Assembly (NCBI GenBank): GCA_029204225.1
Contig: CM055097.1
Span: 49,296,153 to 49,360,152, forward strand
DNA from: Diphasiastrum complanatum
Taxonomy: Eukaryota; Streptophyta; Lycopodiopsida; Lycopodiales; Lycopodiaceae
Direction: 5' to 3'
Length of the DNA stretch: 64,000 nt
A program made the position numbers and the translations under genes. Positions 31,929-43,134 of the stretch are shown here, in pieces; position 1 is the stretch's first letter; each line of letters starts with the position of its first letter. Below the pieces are notes generated by a model that was given only the letters and a program-made list of their open reading frames with translations, was not told the DNA's origin and searched no databases.

Positions 31929-32334
31929 GGCAAGGCACTTGAGAGCAGGGCTTTACGCTCTTCTTAACAGAAACTGAAGACAACTCAAAAAAAAAAATTA
32001 TTTGCCGGGACTTAATAACTAGTTTCAATAGCCTGCAGGAGGTTTCTTGCTGCAATTTTGACAGAGCAGCCTAACCCAAAAATACCTCAGAGCAGATACA
32101 CAATTTTCTTGAGTGATTGCGTTATCCTCGTCTATAAAGTTAAGAAGAGCGAGATCGAAGAAACAGCCTTGAAACTCGATCATGAAATATCCTAAGATTT
32201 GAGCCAGCTCAGAAGTAGTTCAAGAAACAATGCAATGGATGGGTGGATCGATCAGTTAGTTGTAGGGATTGAGGGTACATTGTTGAGCTTGGAGAAAGAA
32301 TGATTATGCCACCAAGTTAGAAAGGCTATATAGG
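31929..32334 (-). promoter_or_regulatory. DIC-B 5' UTR and core promoter
   Basis: The minus strand carries a TATA box, CTATATAG at 32327-32333, about 400 bases upstream of the ATG. Between TATA and ATG the sequence resembles the same interval upstream of DIC-C, with shared blocks such as GACAGAGCAGCCTAACCCA. That suggests a long 5' UTR duplicated with the gene. An A-rich run lies near 31987-31999. The transcription start itself cannot be seen. Confidence 0.6.
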
Positions 32335-33554
32335 AAAAGCTACGGTGCTTCTGGCACGACCCATGTGACGTTGGTCGTCAGGGAAGCGCGTTTGATCGGA
32401 TCAACTATGAAGGAAGGAAGGAGAAGAGGGTGGCATTCCCATTGACCCATGTGCAAAAAGTGATGGTAGAAATGAATCAGGATTGAAGTTTGAATTAGAG
32501 GTTAGAGGTGGAAAAGGAAAACGAAGGAGCAGTAGCCAGTAGCCGGCAGCCAGCATTGAGCAACCTGGCTTTCAACAACGCGGAACGCGGATGACCGAAC
32601 CGTGTCCATGTGTTTAGAAATTGAGTGAAAGTGAAGTGAAGCTGACTGATTTTATTTACAATGGCTTAGAGGCCCTTTCCATGTACACCCGCTCACCCCT
32701 GCAATGCGTCACCTTGCATCAGCTTTTCACCTGAGAACCCGTTCTCTCCAGGAGCTTATTTCAAGAAAAAGCACAAACCCTCTCACCCGTTGAGCAACCC
32801 GTGCTGTTGTGCAACCGTGCCCAAGTGAGGGAGTGAGCATGGAAAGGCACTCTCAGTGCTCAGGAAACCTATAGCCACTTGACCTACAAAGTTTGGCATA
32901 AGACCAAAGTTCTCTGAATCCTAGTTTTCATGCCTTCTAAATCCTTAACCTACAAACAGATAATAGCACTTTCTTGCACAATTTTTTTTAGAGAGTCTAA
33001 CATCTTTCAACTTTCCATTTGCAAACTTCTATTTCTGGCATAAAACTTGCCCTCTATTCCTTTGTACAATTTTTTCAAAAAAATTTGTTGCCTTCAACTT
33101 TTCGTTTCCAAAGACTGGAAATTGGTCGGATTCATGCTAGAGATGTTAGAACCTCAGATGGAAGGTGGCCACAGGTTCGTGGGCTTGGCATGAACCCACT
33201 GGACCAGATGTAGCTAAATTCGGACGTCGTTTGTCTGAAAATGTCCTTCATGCCGAAAGGAGCGCCATTTAGGGCACAACAAATGGACCACTTTTTGGCA
33301 TTCCCAAGAAGTGGTCCAGTATCATCAAACGGGCTCCGTCTTGCATGTTGTCTGTTTCATCCAGTGATGCACGTCGAGACAAACTCGCAGCAAAAATGTG
33401 TATATATCTATGAGATTGAGGGTGTGTGTTTGTATGTCTGTGCAGATGGTGCAGGTTGTGGTAAACTATAGGGTATTTGTGCGAGAGATAATGGAGCTAT
33501 TTTGTTTTGGAGATGATGTTTATCCATGCAGTATTATCTGGGTGATAGAGCAAT
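32335..33554. other. Intergenic, no gene recognised
   Basis: Upstream of the DIC-B TATA box. Short frames only, none resembling a known family; includes a GT-rich stretch near 33420-33440. Confidence 0.45.
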
Positions 33555-33720
33555 TCACCCAATTTTTTGCTCCAAAACATAATTTTAATAATCGGCTTCA
33601 ATCCTTTGAATGAATTAGAAATGATAGCTTCCTTATATACTAGTTGGGGAATGGCTACGACCTTTAAGTTACATCTATCTTCTAGATTTGACAAGAATTT
33701 GTCATTTGACTAAACCCTAT
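33555..33720 (-). pseudogene. Copia gag fragment, second copy of part of element U
   Basis: About 150 bases match 3055-3200 almost exactly and encode DRCNLKVVAIPQLVYKEA and SFKGLKPIIKIMFW on the minus strand. No flanking gag or LTR accompanies it, so it is an isolated scrap. Confidence 0.85.
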
Positions 33721-36335
33721 GGACAGTAATTGCATGTAATCATTAATTCATAAGGGTGCACTGAGGTGGCACATGACCATATAAAAGAATTAACATCATT
33801 CTATGTATTTGTACCATGTACTCACACATTAACAATCAAGGTTTTATAAAAAAAATTGCAGTAGTTTTAGGGTGTATGATGGTCCAATAATCCCAATTCT
33901 ACTTACACTTTTTGGGGAAAATGCCCAAAGCCAAGAAATATCAGAAGAAAAATAAGTTCCATAAGCCTTAGAATTTTAGGAATTAAATAAAAGATAGCAC
34001 CATCCTTAGAAGTATGTTATGAGAAGAAGATCTTCAACTATGGCAGAACCCTACATCGATGTTGTTTCTTATCACTGGCATAAACGAAGACATGAAATTA
34101 AATTCCAAAAAAAAAAAAAGTGTACCTCAATTTGATCTAGTTGTTAATTTGCTTCGATGTGAGTTGAGTTGGTTGGTGTCATACAAGATATTGCATTTTC
34201 TAAAGGATATTGGTGAGCTTGAAGGAACATTGAACATAAATGCCAAAGCCTTTTAAGATAATAATCCTCATTGACTCTTTTTTTACATAGAGATGAGCAT
34301 GGCTCTGAGAATGGGTCCTCAAAAAAGTTGAAATTTAAAAAATGATTTTTTCACGTGCTTCATAAGCTCGTGAATTTTTTGTTTGCTAAACAAAGATATA
34401 AGAAGTTTTCGAATAGTGGTAAGCTTTCTGCATGACTCCACTATATATTTCTTGCATCTGCACCTGACACGCCTACACAATATTGTTGACAACCATCCAT
34501 TTGTACAAAAAGCTTGATGTTGGTATGAATAACTAGTGCTCGCTTCAAAACCACTATTGCAACAATGAGAAGACGTCCATATTGTTAATAGTGAAGCTAA
34601 TACGTATATCAAGACTCTGCACTTAAGAAATAACCGACACCAAGAATTGCTAATGCTCCAAAGAAATGACATTTGAAGCAGTGTCACTACAACTTATGTT
34701 TTCAAGCTTCTCATCGAAGCTCTTCTGGCAACCGTAACCACATAGTTTTTCATTTTTCCTCATTCATTTGTCGTTACCTTTTTGCAATGCTTCTTTTGGA
34801 AAAAGCTTGTATGCTCAATTCATGTAACAAATTGAGATGACATTAATCAAAGAAGTTTGTTAATGCAATAGACCAACTCTACACTCTCCTATCTTTTGTC
34901 TTCCCTTGTTGATTTGCATCCATCTATCTGCTTATGTGAAAAGCTTGTATATTAAATTGTTTCAAATTGATTGATTTTGAGTTGATGACATTAACGAAAC
35001 AATTTTGTTGATGCAAATAAAACCAACTTTGTGAAAATTTCAACTAGTTAAGTTGAGATCAATTGACAATTTTGAGAGCAATGTTAAATTTCAACTTAGA
35101 GATAGATTTTATTATGTTAATAAGGCCTAAGAATAGTGAATTTACTATCTTTAGCAGCTAGGCAAGTTTATAAGGTCGCATTTAGGCCTATTGTTATTGG
35201 TTGACTTGGATACAATGCATCTAGTCATAAAAATCTAGGTTTTTGGTGAAGCACCTAGAAACTACCATTTAGGGTAACTTTTGGCAAGTGGCCATATGTC
35301 ACATTTTTTGTTATAAATAGCAGCTCCAGTGAGCAGAATGTATTCAAGAGTTCTCTCTTCATTTGGAGAACATTCATCTTCTATGCTATTGTCTTCTTCT
35401 AGCTCTCTTCTCCTCTTGATATCTTGATTTCTAATGTGTAGAATGGTAATTTTCTTTTTGTTCTTGAGTTCGCATATGTGAAAGATGATGTGCTCCTATT
35501 GTTGTACGGACAGGAATAGTACTATATTGGATCATAGTGATTTTAATGAGATTTGCATGTATTTCCATGTTCTAGCATGTTAGATGCATGATTTTCTACA
35601 TTGTTGATGAACTAGATGTGCAACCAAATTTACCTCTAGTTCTAATTGATCCATTAAGCATGTTTTGGATCCACAACTACACATATGGCCGTTTTGCCAC
35701 GCGAGCCCGATACTTGGCCGAAATTTTGACATTTTTCTTATGCGTGGCACTGCCACGCCAAAAATTTTCAGAGGACCTTGCCGGTGAATTCCAGGTTGGA
35801 GGCGGGGTATGGACATTATGATGTGTTTATATATTGAGAAAGTTTCATAATCAAAATTTGGCATTAACCTCAATGTGATATTAATATGTAAAAATATAAG
35901 TGTGAGCTAAATTTGCACTTGAAAGGATGCTAAGTACCTTGCAATTGAGAGCCATGTGGTAGCTTGTTAAGCTAATTTGTTGATAAAAAATTGCAATGTT
36001 ACACACGTTTGTGTGTTTGCAAAGATGAATGAATAATTGAACATTGTGGCAAAGTGTGTTATTATCTTTCATATAATTTTCACAAATGTTACCACAAAGA
36101 AGATGCTTTTTAATTATAATATATAAATAATCAACGTTTTGCATTTTCTAATTGTTCTCTTAATTAGTGCACACATCTATTGATATTGAAGAGTTTTTCC
36201 AATTCTAAGTGATTGCGAGATGCGTTTAAAATGAAACTTAAGAAATGCAACATCGTAGAAAGATGTTTAATTTGAAAACAATATATATTCACCACAAATG
36301 TATTTTTATGACATTATTTATGACATGTACATACT
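33721..36335. other. Intergenic, no gene recognised
   Basis: AT-rich sequence with short, low-complexity frames only. At about 35115-35560 there is a promoter-like block (TATAAATAGCAGC near 35310, then CT-rich sequence) that could be a decayed LTR or promoter, but no primer site, paired LTR or gene supports either. Confidence 0.4.
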
Positions 36336-36580
36336 TTATTCATCATCGCAAGATTCAAATTGATCAGCCAATACATCTTGCAACTCATCTCCGCTAAGAT
36401 GATTTTCATCTATATTGTCCTCATGCAAAGAATCATTGTTGTCCTCTTCATCATCTGAGTCGTCGGAATCATGAGAATCTTGGGTTTTCAGGATTTATAA
36501 AACTTGAAGATATTTGTACATCTTCATCAGATATACTTGTGTTGTCCAAATTTAGATCTTCCATTTCATTTTCAACATAT
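36336..36580 (-). pseudogene. C-terminus of an unknown acidic protein
   Basis: The minus strand has a 48-residue stretch ending at a stop (36336-36338) in which 22 residues are D or E, starting QDSHDSDDSDDEEDNN and ending LADQFESCDDE. A second frame just upstream (to about 36580) is also acidic (VENEMEDLNLDNTSISDEDV), suggesting one original tail split by a frameshift near 36490. On the right it is cut by a plus-strand copia RNase H. I do not recognise the protein; acidic tails of this kind occur in transposases and nuclear proteins. Confidence 0.4.
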
Positions 36581-36584
36581 GCAT

Positions 36585-37015
36585 TTTCAAATACATGGTA
36601 GAAATGGTTGTTTCTCCTGGTCAAGTAAAAGCAGGATACTGTGTCACTCTCCACCACGAAGGCCGAGTATAAAGCCTTATGATCTACAACACGAAGCATT
36701 TTGGCCACGGGAATTACTCAAAGAAATTGGAATAAGACAAGCCAAAGGTACAACTATCTCTTGCGATAGTCAAAGTGGAATCTAGTTTGCTAAAAATCCC
36801 ATATTTCATGCTAGAATAAAGCACATAGAAATAAAATATCACTTTATACGTAAAAAGCTTTTTTCAAAAGACCTAGATGTGATTAATTGTAGTAATGCTA
36901 CACAAGTTGATGATGTATTCACTAAGTTGATGATGTATTCACTAAGTTGTTGAGCAAAGACAAGTTTGAAGACTTTAGACTAAAGCTTGGTGTTGAGTTA
37001 ATATCTTGAAGGTTG
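36585..37015 (+). pseudogene. Copia RNase H C-terminus remnant
   Basis: Frameshifted but readable: FSWSSK, TTKAEYKA-like, then RELLKEIGIRQAKGTTISCD, FAKNPIFHARIKHIEIKYHF, and VDDVFTKLMMYS near the end. A 20-base block (GTTGATGATGTATTCACTAA) is duplicated in tandem at about 36907-36946. No LTR is evident after it. Confidence 0.8.
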
Positions 37016-37669
37016 AATAAGTTGTTGGACATGCTCTTTATATCTTACTTGTAGAACTTCTATGAAGTACACTCTACTTTTGAGTTAGAAGTAACTACGT
37101 TATCATGGAGGCATGTTCCATGAGTAGTTTACTTTTTAGTAAGTTGTTGAAGTTAATTCTAGTTAGATGCCATTTTTCGACGGTCACTTTTTCTCTTCTA
37201 CTTTTAGATAGTGGGCAGAATCTTCTCGAGCCCTTAAATGTTATTTAGTGGTTTTCCTTTGTACTTCTAAGTTATAGTGTAGATATTCAGTTGTTGGAGA
37301 GCAATCATTCTGGTTCTTGAAATAGATAATTTTTGTTTTTCGATTTCCTTAGGTGATAAGTTAAAACTTATTTGCATTGATTTAATTTTGTGGAAATTGT
37401 TGACTTTTTTTGTTGGAGAGTTTGTTATTGATTTACTATGGTAGACTTGTGTATTTGAAAAAGTGTATTGTTTTTTGAAAAACAATTATGTGAATAACAT
37501 TGTCATTTCCTTTATGATGTTAAAATTACTAATTGTCTTTTTGTGTAGCTCTTTGTGCTATATAATTTTTATGTTGTCATTTGACAACCAAGAATTTTCT
37601 GAGGCCAATAACATAATTGAAATAAGATTTATAGCCATATTTGTGTACTTGAAAAAATCTTGTTGGTGA

Positions 37670-38125
37670 GGGACGAGCACATTGTGTATTTGCTTGAACT
37701 TTGGAGATGGGACACCGGAGTTTAACGAGAAAGGACAATTGTATGAGGAGATTCTAGAGAAAATCCAAGGTACATTTTATCTTTTTTTCACTCATAGTTT
37801 TTCACTTATAATTTACATATTTTTAGTTTTGTATATTAAAGTCTTAGTATTTTAATAGAAAACTTTTGTAGGTGAATTTTTATAACAAACATCATTATTT
37901 ATTTGTTCTAATGCTAACTAAAACATTTTAAAAATATTAGTCGAAGGGCATATTCAAAGTTTAAATGTCAAAATGAAAGGCAAAAAAATTGAACCTTTCA
38001 TTCTAAAGGCAAATCAAATCTGGCAAGTCATGGTTGATGGGAATGAAAAATTTGGGCATGTCATATTGAAAGGAGGGGTCACCTTTCAAATTCATGAGCA
38101 TAACATCTTTGTTTATTCTAGTTAA
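37670..38125 (+). pseudogene. Two-exon coding remnant, family unknown
   Basis: An open stretch 37670-37769 ending ...EKGQLYEEILEKIQ is followed by GTACAT (donor). A 171-base AT-rich, T-rich intron ends in AATATTAG, and the next exon 37941-38125 reads VEGHIQSLNVKMKGKKIEP... to IHEHNIFVYSS and a TAA. The frame is kept across the junction (phase 1). Nothing upstream supplies a start, so it is probably the 3' end of a gene or a captured fragment. It lies 330 bases from the stop codon of DIC-C, convergent with it. Confidence 0.45.
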
Positions 38126-38452
38126 GCACTCTTGTGCATAGTTGTGAGAAATATACATCATGTTTTTGCCCGCTATATCACCTACTATTATCGACTAACG
38201 ATCATATATGTGCGTATGGGCTGTGCAGCTTTGTGCAGTCTATGGGAAATTGCACGACTGCCAATACTTGTTATTAATTCAACTGAAGAGCATTTGCAAA
38301 CCTGGATGATGCAGGAAGGTTTTCACAAAATTGAGATGTGAAAAAATCACTGTTTCATTCATAAATCCCTGAACACTTTTCCACAATTTTCAGAACTGCA
38401 CTCACTCTCTTCGCAATCTGATCAGATGATAAGATGGGAAGGCAAAATGGTG

Positions 38453-39388
38453 TCAAAAATCTTTAAGCAAAGCTCTGACATTTTCCAAAGTCAGAAAAAG
38501 CACTACTGCAAAAGGCCCCTGCCTTGTGACAGTGGGAATGAAGCCCTTGTACAAAGCCATTGGGCCTTCTGATCTCACAGTCTTGAGAGCACAGTCCAGA
38601 GCTCCTTTGTACGGGGGCTCCTCTCCCTCAAGAATCCTCATGTTCATTATGCGCGTTTTCACTACGTCAATGGGGTTTGATGCCACAGACGCCACCAAGC
38701 CTGCACTAAAACTGGCAGCCACATGAGTAGCTAATCCATCCTTTGTGATGTTGCGAGAGATGAGAGTCTCCTTGGCTTGATCGTATGTCGCAAGCTGGGC
38801 CGCAGTCACAACCATTGCTCTTTGCACTGTGGGGCCGCATCCTGTCCAAAGCGTCGTCGCTCCCTCTTGCCTTATCATTCGAACTAAAGCATCCCCAACC
38901 CCTGCGTAGTTTCTTCTCTGATGGGTAGGAAGCCTGCCATCGGCCTGCATTCTTACCATGGCGACATCAGCAGGATTGCCCACAATGGCACCAATGCCTC
39001 CAGCCAAAAGCCCAGCAGCAACTTTCTTTGGCAGAGATAGGCCGGTTGATTCTTTCTGGGAGGGAGGACTTTGCCATTGCTGCTTCAGAAGATCGTAGAG
39101 GCCGAGTCTTGTGGTAGAATAGAGAGTTTGCCTTAGCATAGCCGCAGATACGCCCGAAAAAAGGGCAAGAGCTCCTTCGGTTTGGACGACCTTGATGCCC
39201 ACGGATAAGGGACCAGATGATGGTGGTCTTGGTATAGCAGCGCGGTCGTGGCCGACAAATGCGAGCGTAGAACGTGCTGCAGGTTCTGCTTGCAGCTGCA
39301 TGCGGACCTTGATCAGATCCAAAGGATGAGTGACGGTTCCTGCAACAATGGATGCAATTCCACCCTCAACAAAAGCCTTTAAACCCAT
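38453..39388 (-). CDS. DIC-C: mitochondrial dicarboxylate/uncoupling-type carrier
   Basis: Complete intronless frame of 311 residues, closely similar to DIC-B along its whole length. The three carrier signatures are intact (THPLDLIKVRMQ, GNPADVAMVRMQ, SNPIDVVKTRIMN), as are the LRQTLYSTTRLGLYDLLKQQW and PTVTRQGPFAVV segments. Differences from DIC-B gather in the loop after helix 1 (AFVGHDRAAIPRPPSS) and after the third signature (MRILEGEEPP, one residue shorter). Same strand as DIC-B. The 5' flanks are related but the 3' flanks are not, so its duplication is older than the DIC-A/DIC-B split. Predicted to sit in the inner mitochondrial membrane and exchange dicarboxylates; substrate inferred from family. 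Confidence 0.95.
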   Translation of the reverse strand: MGLKAFVEGGIASIVAGTVTHPLDLIKVRMQLQAEPAARSTLAFVGHDRAAIPRPPSSGPLSVGIKVVQTEGALALFSGVSAAMLRQTLYSTTRLGLYDLLKQQWQSPPSQKESTGLSLPKKVAAGLLAGGIGAIVGNPADVAMVRMQADGRLPTHQRRNYAGVGDALVRMIRQEGATTLWTGCGPTVQRAMVVTAAQLATYDQAKETLISRNITKDGLATHVAASFSAGLVASVASNPIDVVKTRIMNMRILEGEEPPYKGALDCALKTVRSEGPMALYKGFIPTVTRQGPFAVVLFLTLENVRALLKDF

Positions 39389-39770
39389 GACAAAATACTT
39401 ACGAGGGGCTTTATGCTCTCCTTAACAAAGATCGAAGAATGCATACAATTGGTTTCTAGGACTTGGCAATATTGGCAGGAGGCAAAGTTACTGACTGCAA
39501 TCACGACAGAGCAGCCTAACCCACAAATACTCTCAGAGAACATGAACAATTTCCTTGTAGGCTTGCTTTATTCTCGTCACACAGCGACAATACTTCAAAG
39601 CCTTGATTTTCAATCACAGAATGAATGGAATGTCCTAAGTTTTGAAGCGATTCAGAATAACTCCACAAAGCAATATGATGGATAGATGGTGACATGCAGC
39701 GGCTTGAACTGTGCGGAAAGCCGGTGGGGGCTGGAATGATGAAGGCATCAGCTTAGAGAGAATATATAGG
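39389..39770 (-). promoter_or_regulatory. DIC-C 5' UTR and core promoter
   Basis: TATA box CCTATATATT on the minus strand at 39761-39770, about 375 bases upstream of the ATG, in the same relative position as the DIC-B TATA. The interval shares blocks with the DIC-B leader, for example GACAGAGCAGCCTAACCCA near 39504-39524. Confidence 0.6.
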
Positions 39771-41208
39771 AAGCGTTTTGCAATCGATTATTGACGATGC
39801 TCCTGGGACACCGTGTTTGATGGTGCCCTCCCTCCAGCATTACTCGGAGCATGGTGGAAAAGTGAAGTGAAGTGAAAGTTTGGCAAAAAGCAAAAGCGCA
39901 AAGGAACGAGTCAGGACGGACTGAGGAGTTAAGAGGAAGGCAGGAGCCTGGTTTGTTGTCGTCGCTGTCCTCCCGTGTCAGGTAAAGTTAAAACACAATG
40001 TGTGTACCAATGAGGGGACTCTGCAACAATGCTGGGACACCTCTTTTGAGTTATACTCAAAAAAAAATTTGCATTTTATAGAACTTCTCAGTTTTTTGAA
40101 TACCTCTACTTATAAAAAGGTATATATGCTTGTATAAAAATTCGACAAAGATTTTATGATATCGATTTTTGAAAAAACTGGTCAGTTCCATTCTTATATT
40201 AATACTCAATCAATATTAACTTCGTGAAAAAGTTGTAATATCTAGACCTGACTGGTAGAAAAAACATTTTATATATACATGTCCAACACTCGTGTCTACT
40301 CAAATCTTATTTGATGCAATGGTCTAGATTGAATTTGGGGACCGCCAATATCTAGTGCATAATAATAGGACCTCATTATTTTCTACAAATTTAACTGGTT
40401 GTGATTTTCAACCCTTAAAATAAAAGAGATATATATGCCATTATATCCTTACAATGGACCTTCAAACAAGCATTGTCGTTCATAACTTTATGTGTTTTTT
40501 AACCATTAAAAAATCTCAACAAAACTTTTAAGTCTACATGCAATGAAATTGGGCATTGTATAGAATTCTTGTGTATGGCAACCAATGAGTGGATGTCACA
40601 TAGCACATGCACATATTAAATATGCATGTTATAGTGAAGACCACTCATAGGATGTCACAAAAAAATTAGAGGCCAATCGCAATATAATGGCCTTGAAAGG
40701 TAATAATTAGTGTCTAAGGGCATGCACAGTTGTCAATTCCAAAAGGGCAAGCACTTCATTGAATTCACCTCAGTGGGAGAGATGATCAAACAATCACTTT
40801 GCAACGACAATGAGAACCACCACACTCAAGGTTGGAAGCATAGTTGCCTTCTAGATGCTTGTACACACAACCCAATGTAGCACATCCATGGATCTACCCT
40901 AAGGGTATTTAGTGCTTGCACCACTGAAGTGCCAAGCACACTTGGATGAGTGTGGGACATGCACATGAGTGAGTACTCAAATGCATTTAGGGTTTTGATA
41001 ATGTCCATCCATTGCATTTAGATTTCTATGTTGTATTTTTTACTCCATTTTAAATGTCACCACATTGAAATCCATTTATGTGCTAAGATTGTCAATTGAT
41101 GTTGTACACTGTGGCTTGTTGTACAAATCTTTTTTGTGAAACGCATCATGGACTCTTGAAATTGTCGAGGACAGACTTAAGGATTTTACACAGAGAATGA
41201 AAACTCTA
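39771..41208. other. Intergenic, no gene recognised
   Basis: AT-rich, with only short frames. It ends at the target duplication CTCTA (41204-41208) of element W. Confidence 0.45.
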
Positions 41209-42257
41209 TGAAGAAACAAAACGTTTCTAATTACAAAGCCTTGCTAGCTTTCAGCCTCAGCCCGATGAAGACATTCGCGAACTCGAAGATCTGGAGACAC
41301 GAAGCACGAAAAATTTTGCGAACACAAAAGTCAAAGGAAACGAAGACGAACGGTTCACGAACACGAAAGTCAAAGCAGACGAAGTAGAACGGTTTGCGAA
41401 CACGAAAGATTCACGAACGAGAATCTTTTGCGGTCCAGTACGAGAGAAGGCAAATGACCAAAACGAAACCAACGACGGAAACGAAACCTTCTCCTACCTG
41501 CACGCTCCAAAGAGGTACCAGCAAGATCATGCAAGTACCCAAAAGTACAGATATCTGATCTGATGGTATGATGTCAGTAGATACATTTTAGGTCGTGGCT
41601 AATCTGCCACTCTTATAATTCCCTAATTAGTTGTAGATGTTTAATCACTCTAATCTTAGATTCACATAGAGCGACCATACTTACTGGATGATACTTGACA
41701 TATAGATCAACAGAATACACATACAGTGTAATGTAATAGTCTAATGCTAGTAAGTAATCAAGACAAAAATATAGACAAGAAGTCCGCCTGCGTGCGAGAC
41801 AAGCTTTGTGATTAGGATCCATAGAGATCCAACTGTCCGCTAGTAAAGCAAGACGATTACTCGTGAGAGAACCGTGTTTCTCCCACGCCAACGCACTGCG
41901 TGGATTTGCATGCAGTGCCTAAAGAATCAGAGAAGAAAATCAATAGATGATATCGTAGCCTTTGCGCACATGTCAATTTGTGTTGTGTCTGATCTCGAAT
42001 GCAAATGCTTCTGCTGTTAATCGTATGTCTGAGTTCTTTCTCGTTCATTTGAATTCTGCACCTTGGTTGAAACTATGTTGAATGCTGCATTAAATTTATG
42101 AACGTAGATCAGCAGTGTCTGACTACACTCTGGAGGACTGTAGGAGTGATTGAGCTGGCAGTGTCCAGTGATCGCATCTGAACTCCATCCGAGACGCAAG
42201 AGGGAATCGCGGTTTCTTCGTGACTGTTTCGCGAATTATTCTTCTCCTTCCCCATCA
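41209..42257 (+). mobile_element. 5' LTR of element W
   Basis: 1049 bp, TG...CA. About 100 bases in, there are three imperfect ~39-base repeats (41318-41415, unit GCGAACACGAAAGTCAAAGG...) that also occur in the right LTR. Confidence 0.95.
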
Positions 42258-42258
42258 G

Positions 42259-42271
42259 TGGTATCGGAGCC
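42259..42271 (+). promoter_or_regulatory. Primer binding site of element W
   Basis: TGGTATCGGAGCC, one mismatch (A to G) from the tRNA-iMet complement, one base after the LTR. Confidence 0.88.
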
Positions 42272-42365
42272 GGTCATCCTGTCAAATTCTGACATAGCCA
42301 AGAAGCTAGCAGATCCAGGAGGCCAAGCATTCAAACAAACAACCATCAACAAGAGAAAAGACTCC

Positions 42366-43125
42366 AATGGCTTCAATCAGCAGCATGCAGAGCAAGATCT
42401 GCACAATATTTGATTTCTCGGGATCTAACTTTCTAGCTTGAAAAATTAAGACATCTTTGATACTCAAGAGCAAAGGACACTTCCCCTGGGTGGATGGCAC
42501 AGAAGAAATGCCTATGACAACAGGTAAGGAGCTACACGAATGGAGGGAGAAAAACGACAAGGCAGTAGCCTTGCTATCATCTTCCATCGAAGATAGTCTC
42601 ACACTTGACCTGGCTACACTCTCCAAAGCTAAGGAGATGTGGGATGCATTATTCACCAGATTTCAGACAAAATCAAGAAGTCAAATCATGATGCTGGAAG
42701 ATCAGCTGACGAATTTGTAGTGGAATGGAAAAGATCTCACTTCTTTCGTAAGAAAGATGAAGGATCTGTTTCTGTAACTCTAGAGTACAGAACGTTGTGT
42801 CAGCTGAGAAGCAGCTCATGTACCTACTGAGAGCCTTACCCAGATCATTCCAGACGACAAGAACCCTGCTCGCGAAAGATTCTGCCATGAACCTCAAAAA
42901 GGCGATTGTCGAGATTCGAGAGGAAGTCGAGGCCAGAGAACATCTTGATCACAAAGATGGTTCTGACCAAGCCCTCTGAGGCAACAAAGAAAAATCAAAA
43001 AAGCAATTTAAGCCTAAGAGGGAGTCCGATCAGAGGTAGGATCGTGACCAGCAAGCAGAGGGAACAAGCAAAGGCAACTGGAAGACCAAAGGGAGGTCGA
43101 AACAACAAGGTGCATACAAGAAGAC
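42366..43125 (+). pseudogene. gag of element W
   Basis: ATG 42366 starts MASISSMQSKICTIFDFSGSNF. A TGA at 42438-42440 breaks it where W would be expected (before KIKTSLILKSKGHFPWVDGT). It continues EWREKNDKAVALLSSSIEDSL and AKEMWDALFTRFQTKSRSQIM to another stop at 42718-42720. A later frame (42797-42979) reads KQLMYLLRALPRSFQTTRTLL, a UBN2-type gag C-terminus. The zinc knuckle region (43040-43160) is frameshifted and unreadable as CCHC. Confidence 0.85.
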
Positions 43126-43134
43126 TTCTGTGAG

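Noticed and set aside
34319-34687. 122-codon minus-strand frame
   Set aside because: I looked for pentatricopeptide or copia features in all frames and found none convincing; composition is low-complexity.
35115-35560. Possible solo LTR (TGTTAATAAGG start, TATAAATAGC inside)
   Set aside because: No second copy, no clear CA end, no primer site and no target duplication; noted only as promoter-like in the intergenic entry.
35580-35873. Overlapping 77- and 97-codon frames on opposite strands
   Set aside because: Neither shows a domain or good codon character; treated as chance.
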